64,000 nucleotides of DNA from an uncultured Arachnia sp. (GCA_947499145.1 CANMNB010000005.1:1-64000), one strand, 5' to 3'; shown: positions 1 to 8,096, numbered from the stretch's first letter. The notes: a model not told the origin generated them from the letters alone. Numbers and translations: made by a program.

Positions 1-37
1 CGAGGAGGTGACCGAACCCCTCGCCCTCACCGCCTAA
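1..37 (+). CDS. Possible 3' end of an upstream gene (partial)
   Basis: The first bases read in frame as EEVTEPLALTA followed by TAA at 35-37. The window edge removes everything upstream, so no family can be assigned. It would converge on the minus-strand DUF2075 gene, whose stop lies at 86-88. Eleven codons cannot prove that this is coding. Confidence 0.3.
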   Translation, partial: EEVTEPLALTA

Positions 38-85
38 ACGAAGGAACCCCCGCTACACCACTCCACGGGACTTGACCAATCCGTG

Positions 86-1921
86 TCACTCACTCGCGTT
101 CTCCCTCCGCAGGTTCGAGTCGAAGTACGGCCGCAGATGCTCGCGTAGAGCTTCGTCGCAGACATAGACGTAGGTGCCACGCATCCCACGGGTCAGCAGC
201 ACCCCGTAGATGTTCCTGACCATCTGATGGATCTCGGCGTCCGTGAGTCGAGTCCCGAGGAGGTTGTTGTTCAGCGACTTGCCCTTGGCGTCGTGGTAGT
301 TGGAGCGGTCGAAGATGATCGACCCACTCTCCGGGTCGTAGCGAAGGTCCTGGCCGATGACGACGCCCGCATAGTTCAGGTCGTATCCCTGAACGGTGTG
401 GATCGATCCGACCTCTTCCAGTGAGGTTCGGCTGTTGATCCAGTCAGTCGGGGTCCGGTTCCAGCACAGTTGGACGCCATCGATCTCGATGTCGAACACC
501 GGTCCCTCTGCGACCTTTCCCTTGCCCCGAGATCGCCACGGCCAGGCATAGCCGGCGACCAGTCTTGCCAAGCCGTATTCCCGGTCGCGGGCGAGGATGT
601 CGTCACGCATGGCGGCGAAGTCGTCGTAGAAGCGGAGGTCGTAGTCGCCGAAGTCCGACTGGGGAACGGGGCCACGGCCCGAGATGATGTCTCGGACGTA
701 CTGGACGTAGTCGTCGCCCGCGCTGACGCGCATCTGGGACAGCAAGCGGTACTTGCGCTCCTCGCTCTGGGCGATGCTGCTCATGCGTTCAAGGGCGGCG
801 CTGGGCACGTCCATGGGTCGAACACCTTGCCCCTCGTCGAGGAGGAAGATCTGGTGGCGGCTCCTGCGGATCACCCAGTCGATCTGCGTGAGCTGTTTCC
901 AGTCCTCGTCGGCTTCCGCGAGTCGCTGGCTACCTTCCCGAAAGCTCTTCGTCAACGTCCCCATCGCCTGTGCGCCGTACTGCGTCAGACGGTGCGTCTC
1001 ATCGACGATCAGGATGTCGTAGCCCTCAGGATCCGCGGCAACATCGAACGGCGTCACCACCATGTCCTGGGAAAGACCGGGTGTCTTCTCAAAAACGCGC
1101 CTGATCGACTTGCGAAGAGACTGCTGAGGGACGACGAGGCCGATCCGTGCTTCGGCCAGCAACTCGGGGTGGCCGGGCATGAAGAAGTCGCTGAAGACCG
1201 ACTCGGCGTCAGGATTGTCCTGGTCGTTACGGTCGCGAATGTCAACGAGCAGTTTGATGAGGTAAATCGCGACGATCGTCTTGCCGGTACCGGGGCCTCC
1301 CTCAACGACGGCCGTCCCGCCTTGGCCCTTACCGAGATCGTCGAACAGGCCATCCAGGATGTCCTCGATCACCGCTGCCTGGTCCTGGTTCAACGCTTTG
1401 AAGGGCGAGAGCTTGAACAGGTCGGAGTTCTGGATCTCGGGGATGCTCTTGTTGAACAGACCCTCCTGTTGGAGGCGTTGGAAGATGTCTCGGAACTTCC
1501 GCTGGTACTCGTCGCGCTGGTAGTACTCGGCGTTCGTGACACCATCGTTTCGGTTCAGCACTTCGAAGAGGCCGTCACCGGAGAACATGCGGATCAAGAA
1601 GGATTCGAGGTCCAAACACGCCGACTTGTTGAAGGTGTCGTCGATGACGATCCTGACCTCCCGAAGGCCCTGCTTAGCCTCGGACTCCAAGTGCTGGCTC
1701 ATACGGCCGTGCGCGTTCAACGACTCTCCGACGTACACCTTGCGGTGGTTATTCAGGGTGTAGACCACGGGCCAGTTGCGATGACGGCCCTCGCCGTCCT
1801 TCCAGGTCCCTACGGAATCCGGGGTGAATGCAAAGCGCTCGATGCGTGTCCCGCCAGCAGCCATCGTCCCTTCCTGGACCACGACGACATCGCCGGGCTC
1901 AAAGGTGTCGGTGCTACTCAT
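86..1921 (-). CDS. GIY-YIG nuclease domain fused to DUF2075 (Schlafen group 3-like) P-loop ATPase
   Basis: A 611-residue protein with two parts. Near residues 50-110 is a GIY-YIG-like segment (VVYTLNN, then KVYVGES), the fold of UvrC-type and homing nucleases. From about residue 175 it becomes a superfamily 1-like ATPase of the DUF2075 group: Walker A GGPGTGKT at 208-215, a DILIVDETHRL Walker B region, and later helicase-like blocks including SIHTVQGYDLNYAG. The family is known mainly by homology; nucleic-acid translocation or cleavage is inference. No methylase or specificity partner lies beside it, so it stands as a single-gene unit. The ATG at 1921 gives the full GIY-YIG domain. It could be a restriction-like defence protein or a repair enzyme. 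Confidence 0.85.
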   Translation of the reverse strand: MSSTDTFEPGDVVVVQEGTMAAGGTRIERFAFTPDSVGTWKDGEGRHRNWPVVYTLNNHRKVYVGESLNAHGRMSQHLESEAKQGLREVRIVIDDTFNKSACLDLESFLIRMFSGDGLFEVLNRNDGVTNAEYYQRDEYQRKFRDIFQRLQQEGLFNKSIPEIQNSDLFKLSPFKALNQDQAAVIEDILDGLFDDLGKGQGGTAVVEGGPGTGKTIVAIYLIKLLVDIRDRNDQDNPDAESVFSDFFMPGHPELLAEARIGLVVPQQSLRKSIRRVFEKTPGLSQDMVVTPFDVAADPEGYDILIVDETHRLTQYGAQAMGTLTKSFREGSQRLAEADEDWKQLTQIDWVIRRSRHQIFLLDEGQGVRPMDVPSAALERMSSIAQSEERKYRLLSQMRVSAGDDYVQYVRDIISGRGPVPQSDFGDYDLRFYDDFAAMRDDILARDREYGLARLVAGYAWPWRSRGKGKVAEGPVFDIEIDGVQLCWNRTPTDWINSRTSLEEVGSIHTVQGYDLNYAGVVIGQDLRYDPESGSIIFDRSNYHDAKGKSLNNNLLGTRLTDAEIHQMVRNIYGVLLTRGMRGTYVYVCDEALREHLRPYFDSNLRRENASE

Positions 1922-2108
1922 CGTGGAAAGGAGCCTAGCGAGGATGCCTCAAGTGTGGGCGTCGGGCCGCGAACTCGGCCTACGCGAGGGTTGGCTGGGC
2001 GTGACGGAACTGCCCGGCCGCCGGACACCCGACCCGACGCAGATCGTTCACAGATCTACCCACAGTGGTCTACTGGATACGCACCCCGCTGGTCTGAGAG
2101 AAGTGGTC

Positions 2109-2999
2109 ATGGATCGTTCAGACGTGAGACGCCTACTGGGTGTCGACCCTGCCCGGAACCGCATCGTCGATGCCGAGGTCTCGGCACCGGAGCCGTGGGA
2201 GGGCATCTTGCGATCACGGGTGGTGCTGCGCGCCTCGGACGGGCACGCGATCCCATGCCTCCTCCTGGAACCGGAGCATCTCTCGACACCTCTGCCCGTC
2301 GTGGCCGTTCACCAACACAACGGCGAGTTCCATCTCGGCAAGAGCGAACCGGCCGGGATGGCGGGCAACCCGGACATGGCCTACGGCCTCGCACTCGCGA
2401 AGGCCGGGGTCACCACGCTGATCCCCGACCTCCACGGGTTCGAGGAGCGACGCGACCCCTCAGGCGACGGCGCACACGACGAACGGTTCCACGCATGGAA
2501 CCTCATCGCCCGCGGCACCACCCTGCAAGGGGCACACGTCACCGACGTCTCCCTGGCCATCGACTGGATCCTCCAGCACACCGGCGCCCGTTCCTGCGGC
2601 GTGATCGGACACTCGCTCGGCGGCCAGGTCAGCTTCTTCTCGATGGCGTGCGATGAGCGCATCATCGCCGGCGTGCTCAACTGCGGCGTCGGCACCGTGG
2701 CATCCTTCGAGCCCGCCGGCATCCTCCACAACCCCGCCTGGTATCCCCCGGGGATCGTGGAACTCGGTGACTCCCCCGTCGTCGCACGCGCCCTCCACCA
2801 GCAACGAGTCCTCCTCGTCGCCGGCAGCGACGACCCCCTGTTCCCCATCCCGGGCGTCGACGAGGTCGTCGCCGCCTTCGCACCCGGCATCGCCGACCAT
2901 GAAACCTTCGAGGGCGGACACGAGCTACCTGCCACGATGCTGGCCCGCGAAGTCGAGTGGCTCATCCGTGAACTCAACGCCGTCGGCCACTACGGGTAG
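2109..2999 (+). CDS. Alpha/beta hydrolase, dienelactone-hydrolase-like
   Basis: About 296 residues with an alpha/beta hydrolase core. The nucleophile elbow GHSLGG sits at 167-172 (Ser169), an acid candidate lies in VAGSDDPLFP, and the catalytic His is probably in EGGHELP near the C-terminus. The open frame extends upstream to 1824, but ATG 2109 is preferred: it follows a purine-rich GAGAGAAG, and the fold begins shortly after it. GTG 2103 is an in-frame alternative. No signal peptide is seen, so the enzyme should be cytosolic. The substrate is unknown. It precedes the SDR-cupin run by 62 bases and may be part of the same small-molecule set. Confidence 0.82.
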   Translation: MDRSDVRRLLGVDPARNRIVDAEVSAPEPWEGILRSRVVLRASDGHAIPCLLLEPEHLSTPLPVVAVHQHNGEFHLGKSEPAGMAGNPDMAYGLALAKAGVTTLIPDLHGFEERRDPSGDGAHDERFHAWNLIARGTTLQGAHVTDVSLAIDWILQHTGARSCGVIGHSLGGQVSFFSMACDERIIAGVLNCGVGTVASFEPAGILHNPAWYPPGIVELGDSPVVARALHQQRVLLVAGSDDPLFPIPGVDEVVAAFAPGIADHETFEGGHELPATMLAREVEWLIRELNAVGHYG

Positions 3000-3049
3000 C
3001 GCACGCACCAGGGTCCCGCGTCATCCATCGACTCCGCACTGCGTGCGGG

Positions 3050-3055
3050 TAGGTT
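3050..3055 (+). promoter_or_regulatory. Candidate -10 of a leaderless SDR transcript
   Basis: TAGGTT ends six bases before the GTG of the SDR gene, so transcription would start at or next to the start codon. No convincing Shine-Dalgarno lies between them. A -35 match (ATCGAC, 17 bases upstream) is weak. Confidence 0.4.
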
Positions 3056-3061
3056 GATGAC

Positions 3062-3808
3062 GTGAGGATCTTGGTCACCGGATCGGCAGACGGCCTCGGC
3101 AGGGCGGCGGCACACGAGCTCCTGAGGTCCGGACACGATGTCGTCGTCCACGTGCGCCACCCCGATCGTGTCAACGCCGTCCGCGACCTCCTCGACAGAG
3201 GGGCTGAGTTGGTCATCGGTGACCTTGCCGACGTGGCGCAGACCCGCCAGGTCGCCGACCAGGTGAACGCGCTGGGCCGGATGGATGCGGTCATCCACAA
3301 CGCGGGCGTGAACTCGGGACCAGCGGTGATCCCTGTCAACGTCGTGGCACCCTATCTGCTCACCGCCTGCATACTGCGCCCCGAACGACTCATCTACCTG
3401 AGCAGCGGCATGCATCGCGGCGGCCGGCCGGACCTCGCGCACATCGACTGGGCGGGCACCAGCCCCGGGAACTACTCGGACAGCAAGCTGCTCGTCAGCA
3501 CACTGGCGATGGCCGTGGCCCGGTTCTGGCCCGACACGGCCAGCAACGCCGTCGACCCAGGTTGGGTGCCCACCAGGATGGGCGGACCCTCAGCCCCCGA
3601 CGACCTGCGCCTGGGACACCTCACCCAAGAGTGGCTCGCCACCAGCGATGACCCTTCTGCCCGGAGCACCGGCGGCTACTGGCACCACCAACGACACGCC
3701 ACGGCGCACCCGGCGGTCCACGACGAAGACTTCCAGGGCCGGCTCCTCGACGAGCTCGCCCGCTTCACCGGCATCACGCTCCCCGACATCTTCAGGGATG
3801 GCAAGTAA
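3062..3808 (+). CDS. Short-chain dehydrogenase/reductase (SDR)
   Basis: A 248-residue classical SDR. The NAD(P)-binding motif is TGSADGLG at 6-13, with NAG at 80-82, the catalytic serine at about 114-115 (LSSG), and YSDSK giving Tyr138 and Lys142. The C-terminal 80 residues are less typical and end TLPDIFRDGK. It starts at GTG 3062. It is followed 20 bases later by the cupin gene, so the two are probably co-transcribed. Coenzyme preference and substrate cannot be read from the sequence. Homologues in similar clusters are often annotated only as SDR family oxidoreductase. Confidence 0.9.
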   Translation: MRILVTGSADGLGRAAAHELLRSGHDVVVHVRHPDRVNAVRDLLDRGAELVIGDLADVAQTRQVADQVNALGRMDAVIHNAGVNSGPAVIPVNVVAPYLLTACILRPERLIYLSSGMHRGGRPDLAHIDWAGTSPGNYSDSKLLVSTLAMAVARFWPDTASNAVDPGWVPTRMGGPSAPDDLRLGHLTQEWLATSDDPSARSTGGYWHHQRHATAHPAVHDEDFQGRLLDELARFTGITLPDIFRDGK

Positions 3809-3828
3809 CAACAGAGAGGCTGTCAGCC

Positions 3829-4224
3829 ATGCAAATCACCCACAGCAGCGGCGAGACCGCCCAAGGACCCGCGGACTGGTTCACCGGCACCGTGTTCCTC
3901 GACCCCATCCGCACCCCCGATGAGCAGTCGGCCGTCGGCTCCGCGCATGTTCGCTTCGCCCCGGGCGCGAGGACGGCCTGGCACAAGCACCCGAAGGGAC
4001 AGACCCTCTACGTCACCGACGGGATCGGGTACGTCGCGCGGCGCGGCGGCCAAGTGGTGCAGATCCGTCCCGGCGACGTGGTCTACATCGAGCCGAACGA
4101 GGAGCATTGGCACGGCGCCACCGAGGACCGGTTCATGGCGCACGTCGCCATCCACGAGGCCGACGACCAGGGCGAGACCGTGACCTGGCTGGAGCATGTC
4201 ACCGACGGCGAATACCACGTCTGA
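3829..4224 (+). CDS. Small single-domain cupin protein
   Basis: 131 residues forming one cupin barrel. Metal-binding motif 1 is visible around TAWHKHPKGQTLYVTDG and motif 2 around PGDVVYIEPNEEHWHG, so the usual His and Glu ligands are present. The family includes mandelonitrile-lyase-like and carboxymuconolactone-decarboxylase-associated cupins, but function here is unassigned. It lies 20 bases after the SDR gene and 37 bases before the cyclophilin-like lipoprotein. A purine run (AGAGAGG) about ten bases before ATG serves as ribosome site. It is probably cytosolic because there is no signal peptide. Confidence 0.88.
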   Translation: MQITHSSGETAQGPADWFTGTVFLDPIRTPDEQSAVGSAHVRFAPGARTAWHKHPKGQTLYVTDGIGYVARRGGQVVQIRPGDVVYIEPNEEHWHGATEDRFMAHVAIHEADDQGETVTWLEHVTDGEYHV

Positions 4225-4261
4225 GTTGGCCCCCCGTCCGCTCACGAGAGAATTCCAGCTC

Positions 4262-4795
4262 ATGTCGCTCTCCCGCCCACACCTCGCAGCCGCGATCGTC
4301 GCGGCACTCGCCACCGGGTGCGGCGAGGCCCAGCAGCCGCCTTCCGACCCAGCCCCGACGATGTCCCCAACGACGGGCGGTGGCACCACCACGACACCCA
4401 CCCCCACCCCCAGCCTCACCAGCGAGCCGGAGGCCCCCTCAATGAAGATCAACGTCATGATCGGCGACCAGCTCTCCAGCGCCACCGTCACCGACAGCCC
4501 CGCCACGCGCGATCTGCTCGCCCAGCTGCCCGTCACCGTCGCGATGATCGACCACGGTGGTGTCGAGAAGACCGGCCCTCAGCCCGCGCCGCTCTCGCTC
4601 GAGGGCCAACCCGACGGCGCGGACCCGGGCGTGGGCGACGTCGGCTACTACGCGCCCGGCAACGACTTCGTCCTCTACTACGGAGACCAGGCATACTTCC
4701 CCGGGATCGTGGTCCTCGGCAGCCTCGACGGGGACGCCGCCGAGCAGATCGCCCGTCTGGACGGCCCCGTCACCGCCACTGTGGACGTAGGGTGA
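4262..4795 (+). CDS. Lipoprotein with cyclophilin-like (DUF) fold
   Basis: About 177 residues. The start chosen is ATG 4262, which gives a short signal peptide and a lipobox-like ALATGC, then a Pro/Thr-rich linker (TTTTPTPTPS) and a C-terminal domain beginning MKINVMIGDQ. That domain matches the small bacterial cyclophilin-like fold: MKI..MI, a NDFVLYYGDQAYFPGIVVLG block, and a G-D stretch near the end. Homologues in many bacteria are cytosolic; the membrane-anchored form here is unusual. The longer frame from 4196 would hide the signal peptide. Its TGA overlaps a possible GTG start of the acetyltransferase, suggesting coupling. Confidence 0.8.
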   Translation: MSLSRPHLAAAIVAALATGCGEAQQPPSDPAPTMSPTTGGGTTTTPTPTPSLTSEPEAPSMKINVMIGDQLSSATVTDSPATRDLLAQLPVTVAMIDHGGVEKTGPQPAPLSLEGQPDGADPGVGDVGYYAPGNDFVLYYGDQAYFPGIVVLGSLDGDAAEQIARLDGPVTATVDVG

Positions 4796-4800
4796 CGGCC

Positions 4801-5388
4801 ATGGAACTGCAGGACTTCCTCGCCCACGTCCACCGCCGCGAGCTCATCGAGAGCGGCTCCGAACTCCACCGGCTCATGATTGAGGCCTCGCAGGAGGCGA
4901 TGCGGATCACGGCGGAACTCAACTCCCGCTATCACTCTCCCGACGAGGTGCGCGCGCTCCTGTCGCGGCTGACCGGCCGCCCCGTCGATGAGTCGGTGAC
5001 GGTGTTCCCGCCGCTCTACAGCGAGTTCGGCCGGAACCTCACGCTGGGCAAACGGGTCTTCATCAACATGGGGTGCCGGTTCCAGGACACCGGCGGCATC
5101 ACCATCGGCGACGACACCCTCATCGGGCATGGCTGCACCTTCACCACCATCAACCACTCGCTCGACCCGGAGCGTCGCGGCGACATGGTCCCGGCACCCA
5201 TCGTCGTGGGCCGCAAGGTGTGGTTCGGCGCGAACGTAACGGTGCTCCCTGGGGTGACGATCGGCGACGGCGCGGTGATCGGTGCTGGCTCCGTCGTCAC
5301 CCGGGATGTGGAGCCGGACGTGATTGTCGCGGGCGTCCCGGCCAGGCCCATCCGCCCCACCGGATTCCACAGCATCTCCGCTCCCTGA
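4801..5388 (+). CDS. Sugar O-acetyltransferase, hexapeptide-repeat (LacA/Maa type)
   Basis: About 195 residues. The N-terminal helical region (residues 1-60) matches the maltose/galactoside acetyltransferase cap. It is followed by left-handed beta-helix hexapeptide repeats such as ITIGDDTLIG, VTIGDGAVIGAGSVV and VIVAGVPARPIR. The catalytic His lies in TINHSLD. The family transfers acetyl from acetyl-CoA to a sugar hydroxyl and forms trimers. ATG 4801 is used; GTG 4792 overlaps the stop of the lipoprotein gene (GTGA) and is equally in frame. It ends the SDR-cupin-cyclophilin-like run. Confidence 0.9.
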   Translation: MELQDFLAHVHRRELIESGSELHRLMIEASQEAMRITAELNSRYHSPDEVRALLSRLTGRPVDESVTVFPPLYSEFGRNLTLGKRVFINMGCRFQDTGGITIGDDTLIGHGCTFTTINHSLDPERRGDMVPAPIVVGRKVWFGANVTVLPGVTIGDGAVIGAGSVVTRDVEPDVIVAGVPARPIRPTGFHSISAP

Positions 5389-5536
5389 GGGCCCACACCC
5401 GAGGCGAGGAGGCGGCGGCCTCGGACCTGATGCTGCGCCATCGACGATCGGCCTGCGTCCATCGTCATCGAGGCCGTCATCAGCAGGTTGCCGCAGTCGC
5501 TCAGGATCGCCGGGTCGCCACCGACCGTGTGCCCAT

Positions 5537-6211
5537 CTACTCGTCGCTGGGCAGCGCCAGTGGCCCGGTGCACACGAGCGCACGGCCGGGGCTGTCCATG
5601 GTGATCTCGTCGTTGTATGCCGTGGGGCCGGGGGACGGCGCGACCTGGACGCACACCTCCACCTGGGTCGGGGCCGTGGTGAGCGGCTGCTCGTCATGGA
5701 CCATCGCCTCGCTCACGTCGGGGAGGTCACCGCGCAGCGGGAGCGGCACGGACATCTCACCGTTCAGGTGCCCGCCCCCGTCGACCAGCGCGGCGGGGGC
5801 CCGCCAAGGCGCGTGGAGCAACGTGCCGGGGGTGGTGCTGAAGACCTGCTTCGACAGACGTGCCGCGTCGGGGGAGGCCTGCGAGACCCAGACCGACTCC
5901 GGCTCCCGCGGGGCCGTGCTGCTGCCGGACTGGTCGTGGCCCCGCTCGGTGAGGACCAGCAGCGGAGCCTCACCGTCGTTGGTGACGGTGTAGGACACCC
6001 GCAGCCCCTGCTCGTCGCGGGACACCGTGGCCTCGATGCTGGCCCGGACGGACGCCGGCTCGGTGGTCACTGCAGCGTCCTGCGGGGACGGGGTGGTCGC
6101 GATCGCGGGGCCGGAGGGCGACGTGCCGGGGCCGGCCTCGAGCTCCGCTTCACCGCAGGCCGACAGCGCCAGGCACAACCCGGCAGCGACGACCCACCAC
6201 GCTCCCCTCAT
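5537..6211 (-). CDS. Secreted lipoprotein of unknown function
   Basis: About 224 residues. ATG 6211 gives a clean signal peptide (MRGAWWVVAAGLCLALSAC) with lipobox ALSAC. After a Pro/Ser/Thr-rich linker comes a domain beginning near ASIEATVSRDEQGLRVSYTVTNDG, which reads like an Ig-like beta-sandwich carrying the conserved VTNDG..PLLV pattern of DUF11/CARDB-type modules. No catalytic motif is seen. It converges on the acetyltransferase gene. The ORF track's longer start (6397) would place the signal sequence inside the protein and is not supported. Confidence 0.75.
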   Translation of the reverse strand: MRGAWWVVAAGLCLALSACGEAELEAGPGTSPSGPAIATTPSPQDAAVTTEPASVRASIEATVSRDEQGLRVSYTVTNDGEAPLLVLTERGHDQSGSSTAPREPESVWVSQASPDAARLSKQVFSTTPGTLLHAPWRAPAALVDGGGHLNGEMSVPLPLRGDLPDVSEAMVHDEQPLTTAPTQVEVCVQVAPSPGPTAYNDEITMDSPGRALVCTGPLALPSDE

Positions 6212-6527
6212 GCGCTCAACCCTAACCGACCTCCAACGTGGCGGCCCGACGACATACCCTCGGACAGGACGGCGAGGAGCCGACGAGAGGGACGACGATG
6301 GACGCAGTGGTGGAGGAGCCCCACGACTGGGGGTGCTGATCGGCGGCGAGTGGGCTGGCTTTCTTCTCGATGGAGTTCCGCTGGACAATGGCGTCAACGC
6401 GCCCAGCCGCTATCCCATGGATGAGGTCTCGCGGTGGATGTCCGCGGAGACCCGGCGGTTCGCATCGATCCCGTTGCATAATCGAAGTCCACCGCAGATT
6501 GAGGCAATCTCAGCCCGATTGAGGGGC
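6212..6527. other. Gene-poor stretch, no supported gene
   Basis: 316 bases between the lipoprotein start and the GNAT stop. A plus-strand frame running through here (GVLIGGEWAGFLLDG) has no matching start, crosses into the GNAT gene and has mixed third-position composition. I see no hairpin, tRNA or repeat. The lipoprotein promoter should lie near 6212-6260. Confidence 0.5.
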
Positions 6528-7031
6528 CTACACCTCCGGCGGCGCCACTCGCACGTACGCCCGGGCCCCGTGGTCCAGATCGCGAGCTTCACGCAGCCCG
6601 TGTGACTCGAAGAACCCCTTCAGCCGCTCGTCGTCATGAGAGAGCATCACGAACTGTCGAATGTGGCTGCCGCGCCGCGCCAGCGCGTCGAGCAACGCTC
6701 CTCCGACCCCGGTGTTCCGGTGGTCCGGGTCGTGGGACCAGCCGACGGCGTCGTACAGAGCCAGGGTCTCCTGCGTGCTGGGCTGCTCCTCGTCGATGAC
6801 GATGTCGCTGCCCTCCTGCTCGGCGCGCCATTCCTTCTCGATCATGTCAAAGTCGATGTTCGGGTTCGTGGCCTCGCTGTAGAACACGACGTCGCGGCCT
6901 AGCGTGTCGCGGAGCAGCTTCACCAGCTCGTACGCCGATCGCATCGACGCCATCTCGTAGACGCCGCCCCTGCTGACTGTCATGTCCACCACGACGTACT
7001 TCCGTAACGACCCACTCCGCACCGTGCTCAC
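6528..7031 (-). CDS. GNAT acetyltransferase with internally deleted core
   Basis: 167 residues. The C-terminal half reads as a GNAT domain: ETLALYDAVGW jumps directly to HDPDHRNTGVGGALLDALA and then QFVMLSHDDERLKGFFESHGLRE. In normal members about 40-45 residues, carrying the central beta-strands, lie between LYDAVGW and the PDHR acetyl-CoA loop. They are absent, so the fold is probably broken or strongly altered. The N-terminal ~85 residues (VSRGGVYEMASMRSAYELV and onward) are not GNAT-like and could be a fused fragment. GTG 7031 lies inside the duplicated promoter segment; ATG 6983 is an alternative start. It may be a pseudogene. Confidence 0.6.
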   Translation of the reverse strand: MSTVRSGSLRKYVVVDMTVSRGGVYEMASMRSAYELVKLLRDTLGRDVVFYSEATNPNIDFDMIEKEWRAEQEGSDIVIDEEQPSTQETLALYDAVGWSHDPDHRNTGVGGALLDALARRGSHIRQFVMLSHDDERLKGFFESHGLREARDLDHGARAYVRVAPPEV

Positions 7032-7497
7032 CAGTTCAGTGCAACACGAGTGTCCGGCAATCCCCGGCAGGCCTGCTTGGCCCGGCGCGCAATATCCGTT
7101 GCGCCGCGGTGGGCTGACCGCATGGTGCGTGGTCTAGGCCGCCCCTGCGATGGCGCCAAGGTGGAGGCGCGCGTGGACGAGGTCCCTGGGCAGGAGGCCG
7201 AGCTGGGCAAGGGCGTCAACGACGACTACTGGCGCCAACGGCACCTGCCGACGACGCCGCCGGAGACCACGTGTGCACCGTGCGGGTCGGCTGAGTTCGA
7301 ACCGGAGAGTGGTGTGCGATTCGGGTTGGTCAGCCAACCACAACCGCACACCACCCCTCCGCGACGGCAGGAGACAAACGAAGGCCGGACGCTGGTTCAG
7401 CGCCCGGCCCTCGCAATGAGTTCGGGGGAGGACGGCTCCCGGACTCTTGTGGCTCTGAGACCTACCCGTCCGTCTCGCGGGAGTCGGCGATGATCGT
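7028..7497 (+). pseudogene. Decayed, deleted copy of the YedY-like molybdoenzyme locus
   Basis: Three blocks match the intact locus in order. 7028-7100 matches its promoter and start (8215-8289). 7157-7250 matches codons near the C-terminus (9571-9664; KVEARVDE versus KVEVRVDE). 7266-7497 matches the stop region and the 200 bases downstream (9774-10008). The middle 1.28 kb of coding sequence and a further 109 bases are missing. The start codon region has diverged and the -10 reads CAATAT instead of TAATAT. This is a duplication followed by deletion and point decay, not a functional gene. Confidence 0.85.
7311..7352. repeat. Dispersed hairpin repeat, copy A
   Basis: Sequence GGTGTGCGATTCGGGTTGGT, then CAGC, then a complementary arm ending CCGCACACC. 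The inner stem GGTTGG/CCAACC is perfect and the outer arm GGTGTGCG/CGCACACC is too, with a short internal mismatch. The same element occurs at 9821 and 33923. It probably acts as a terminator-like hairpin, though it lacks a T tract. Confidence 0.75.
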
Positions 7498-7565
7498 CCA
7501 CACGCACGAGTTCGGCGACCACGTCGAGCTGACGGTCCTTCCCCGCGACACCTGACCGCCCACCG

Positions 7566-8096
7566 TCAGACGGAGGGTCCCGCGGCCCCGACGTCGGGCT
7601 CGGGGTGCTCGCCGAATCGGTCCCAGTCGCCGAAGGCGGGCCGGGCGCGCCGGTGGCCTGAGACGTCCAGGTCGCGATACTCCGAGATGCGGGCGTCCGG
7701 CATCGGCTTGACAACCTCCCGGCAGGTGGCGGTGCCGTCCTCCCGGAAGACCCAGGACTTGTGAGCAACGGCTTGGGACAACGTCCGCGGCCCGGTCTCG
7801 TCGTCGGGGTAGACGTAGACCGCGTAACCGTTCATGAAGAGGCGGTCATCGCCCTCCCGCTCCGAGAAGTCGAAGATCTCGACGGTCGAGCCGAACTCGT
7901 CGTACTTCACGACCCGGAGATGGTGTCCCCCGGGCTGCATGGTCAGGGTGTAGTCCGGCACTGTCCGACCCTGCGTGATCCTGCTCACCGAGAACTGGGG
8001 GCCCTGCCGGAAGCGTTCTCGCGCGGTCGCCTCGTCGATCTCCTCAACCGGATGGCCCCGGCGGACGTTCCACTTCAGGCCGTAGCGGTAGGTCAT
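7566..8096 (-). CDS. Hypothetical protein of unknown family
   Basis: 176 residues from ATG 8096, which has a good AGGAG eight bases upstream; the track's GTG 8105 is weaker. I do not recognise a family. The protein is soluble and polar, with no signal peptide or membrane segment. Visible features are a basic N-terminus (MTYRYGLKWNVRRGHPV), an acidic alternating central section (TVEIFDFSEREGDD) and a hydrophilic Pro/Gly-rich tail. It sits between the decayed and intact copies of the molybdoenzyme locus, transcribed away from the intact copy. Codon use looks like its neighbours. Confidence 0.65.
   Translation of the reverse strand: MTYRYGLKWNVRRGHPVEEIDEATARERFRQGPQFSVSRITQGRTVPDYTLTMQPGGHHLRVVKYDEFGSTVEIFDFSEREGDDRLFMNGYAVYVYPDDETGPRTLSQAVAHKSWVFREDGTATCREVVKPMPDARISEYRDLDVSGHRRARPAFGDWDRFGEHPEPDVGAAGPSV

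Noticed and set aside
470-2656. 728-aa plus-strand ORF over the DUF2075 gene
   Set aside because: It is the antisense shadow of the GIY-YIG/DUF2075 gene and runs on into the hydrolase; the translation is low in complexity and has no domain.
6027-6605. 192-aa plus-strand ORF over the lipoprotein start and GNAT end
   Set aside because: Antisense to two genes, with no supported start and no domain.
7294-7304. GTTCGAACC near the relic, resembling a tRNA T-arm
   Set aside because: No acceptor or anticodon stem surrounds it; chance match.
7050-7493. 147-aa plus-strand ORF over the relic
   Set aside because: It only joins decayed fragments of the molybdoenzyme with intergenic sequence; no intact domain.
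7490-7555. 20-codon ORF MIVHTHEFGDHVELTVLPRDT
   Set aside because: Too short, no ribosome site, and it begins in the last bases of the relic repeat. Could be a gene-end fragment, but this cannot be supported.
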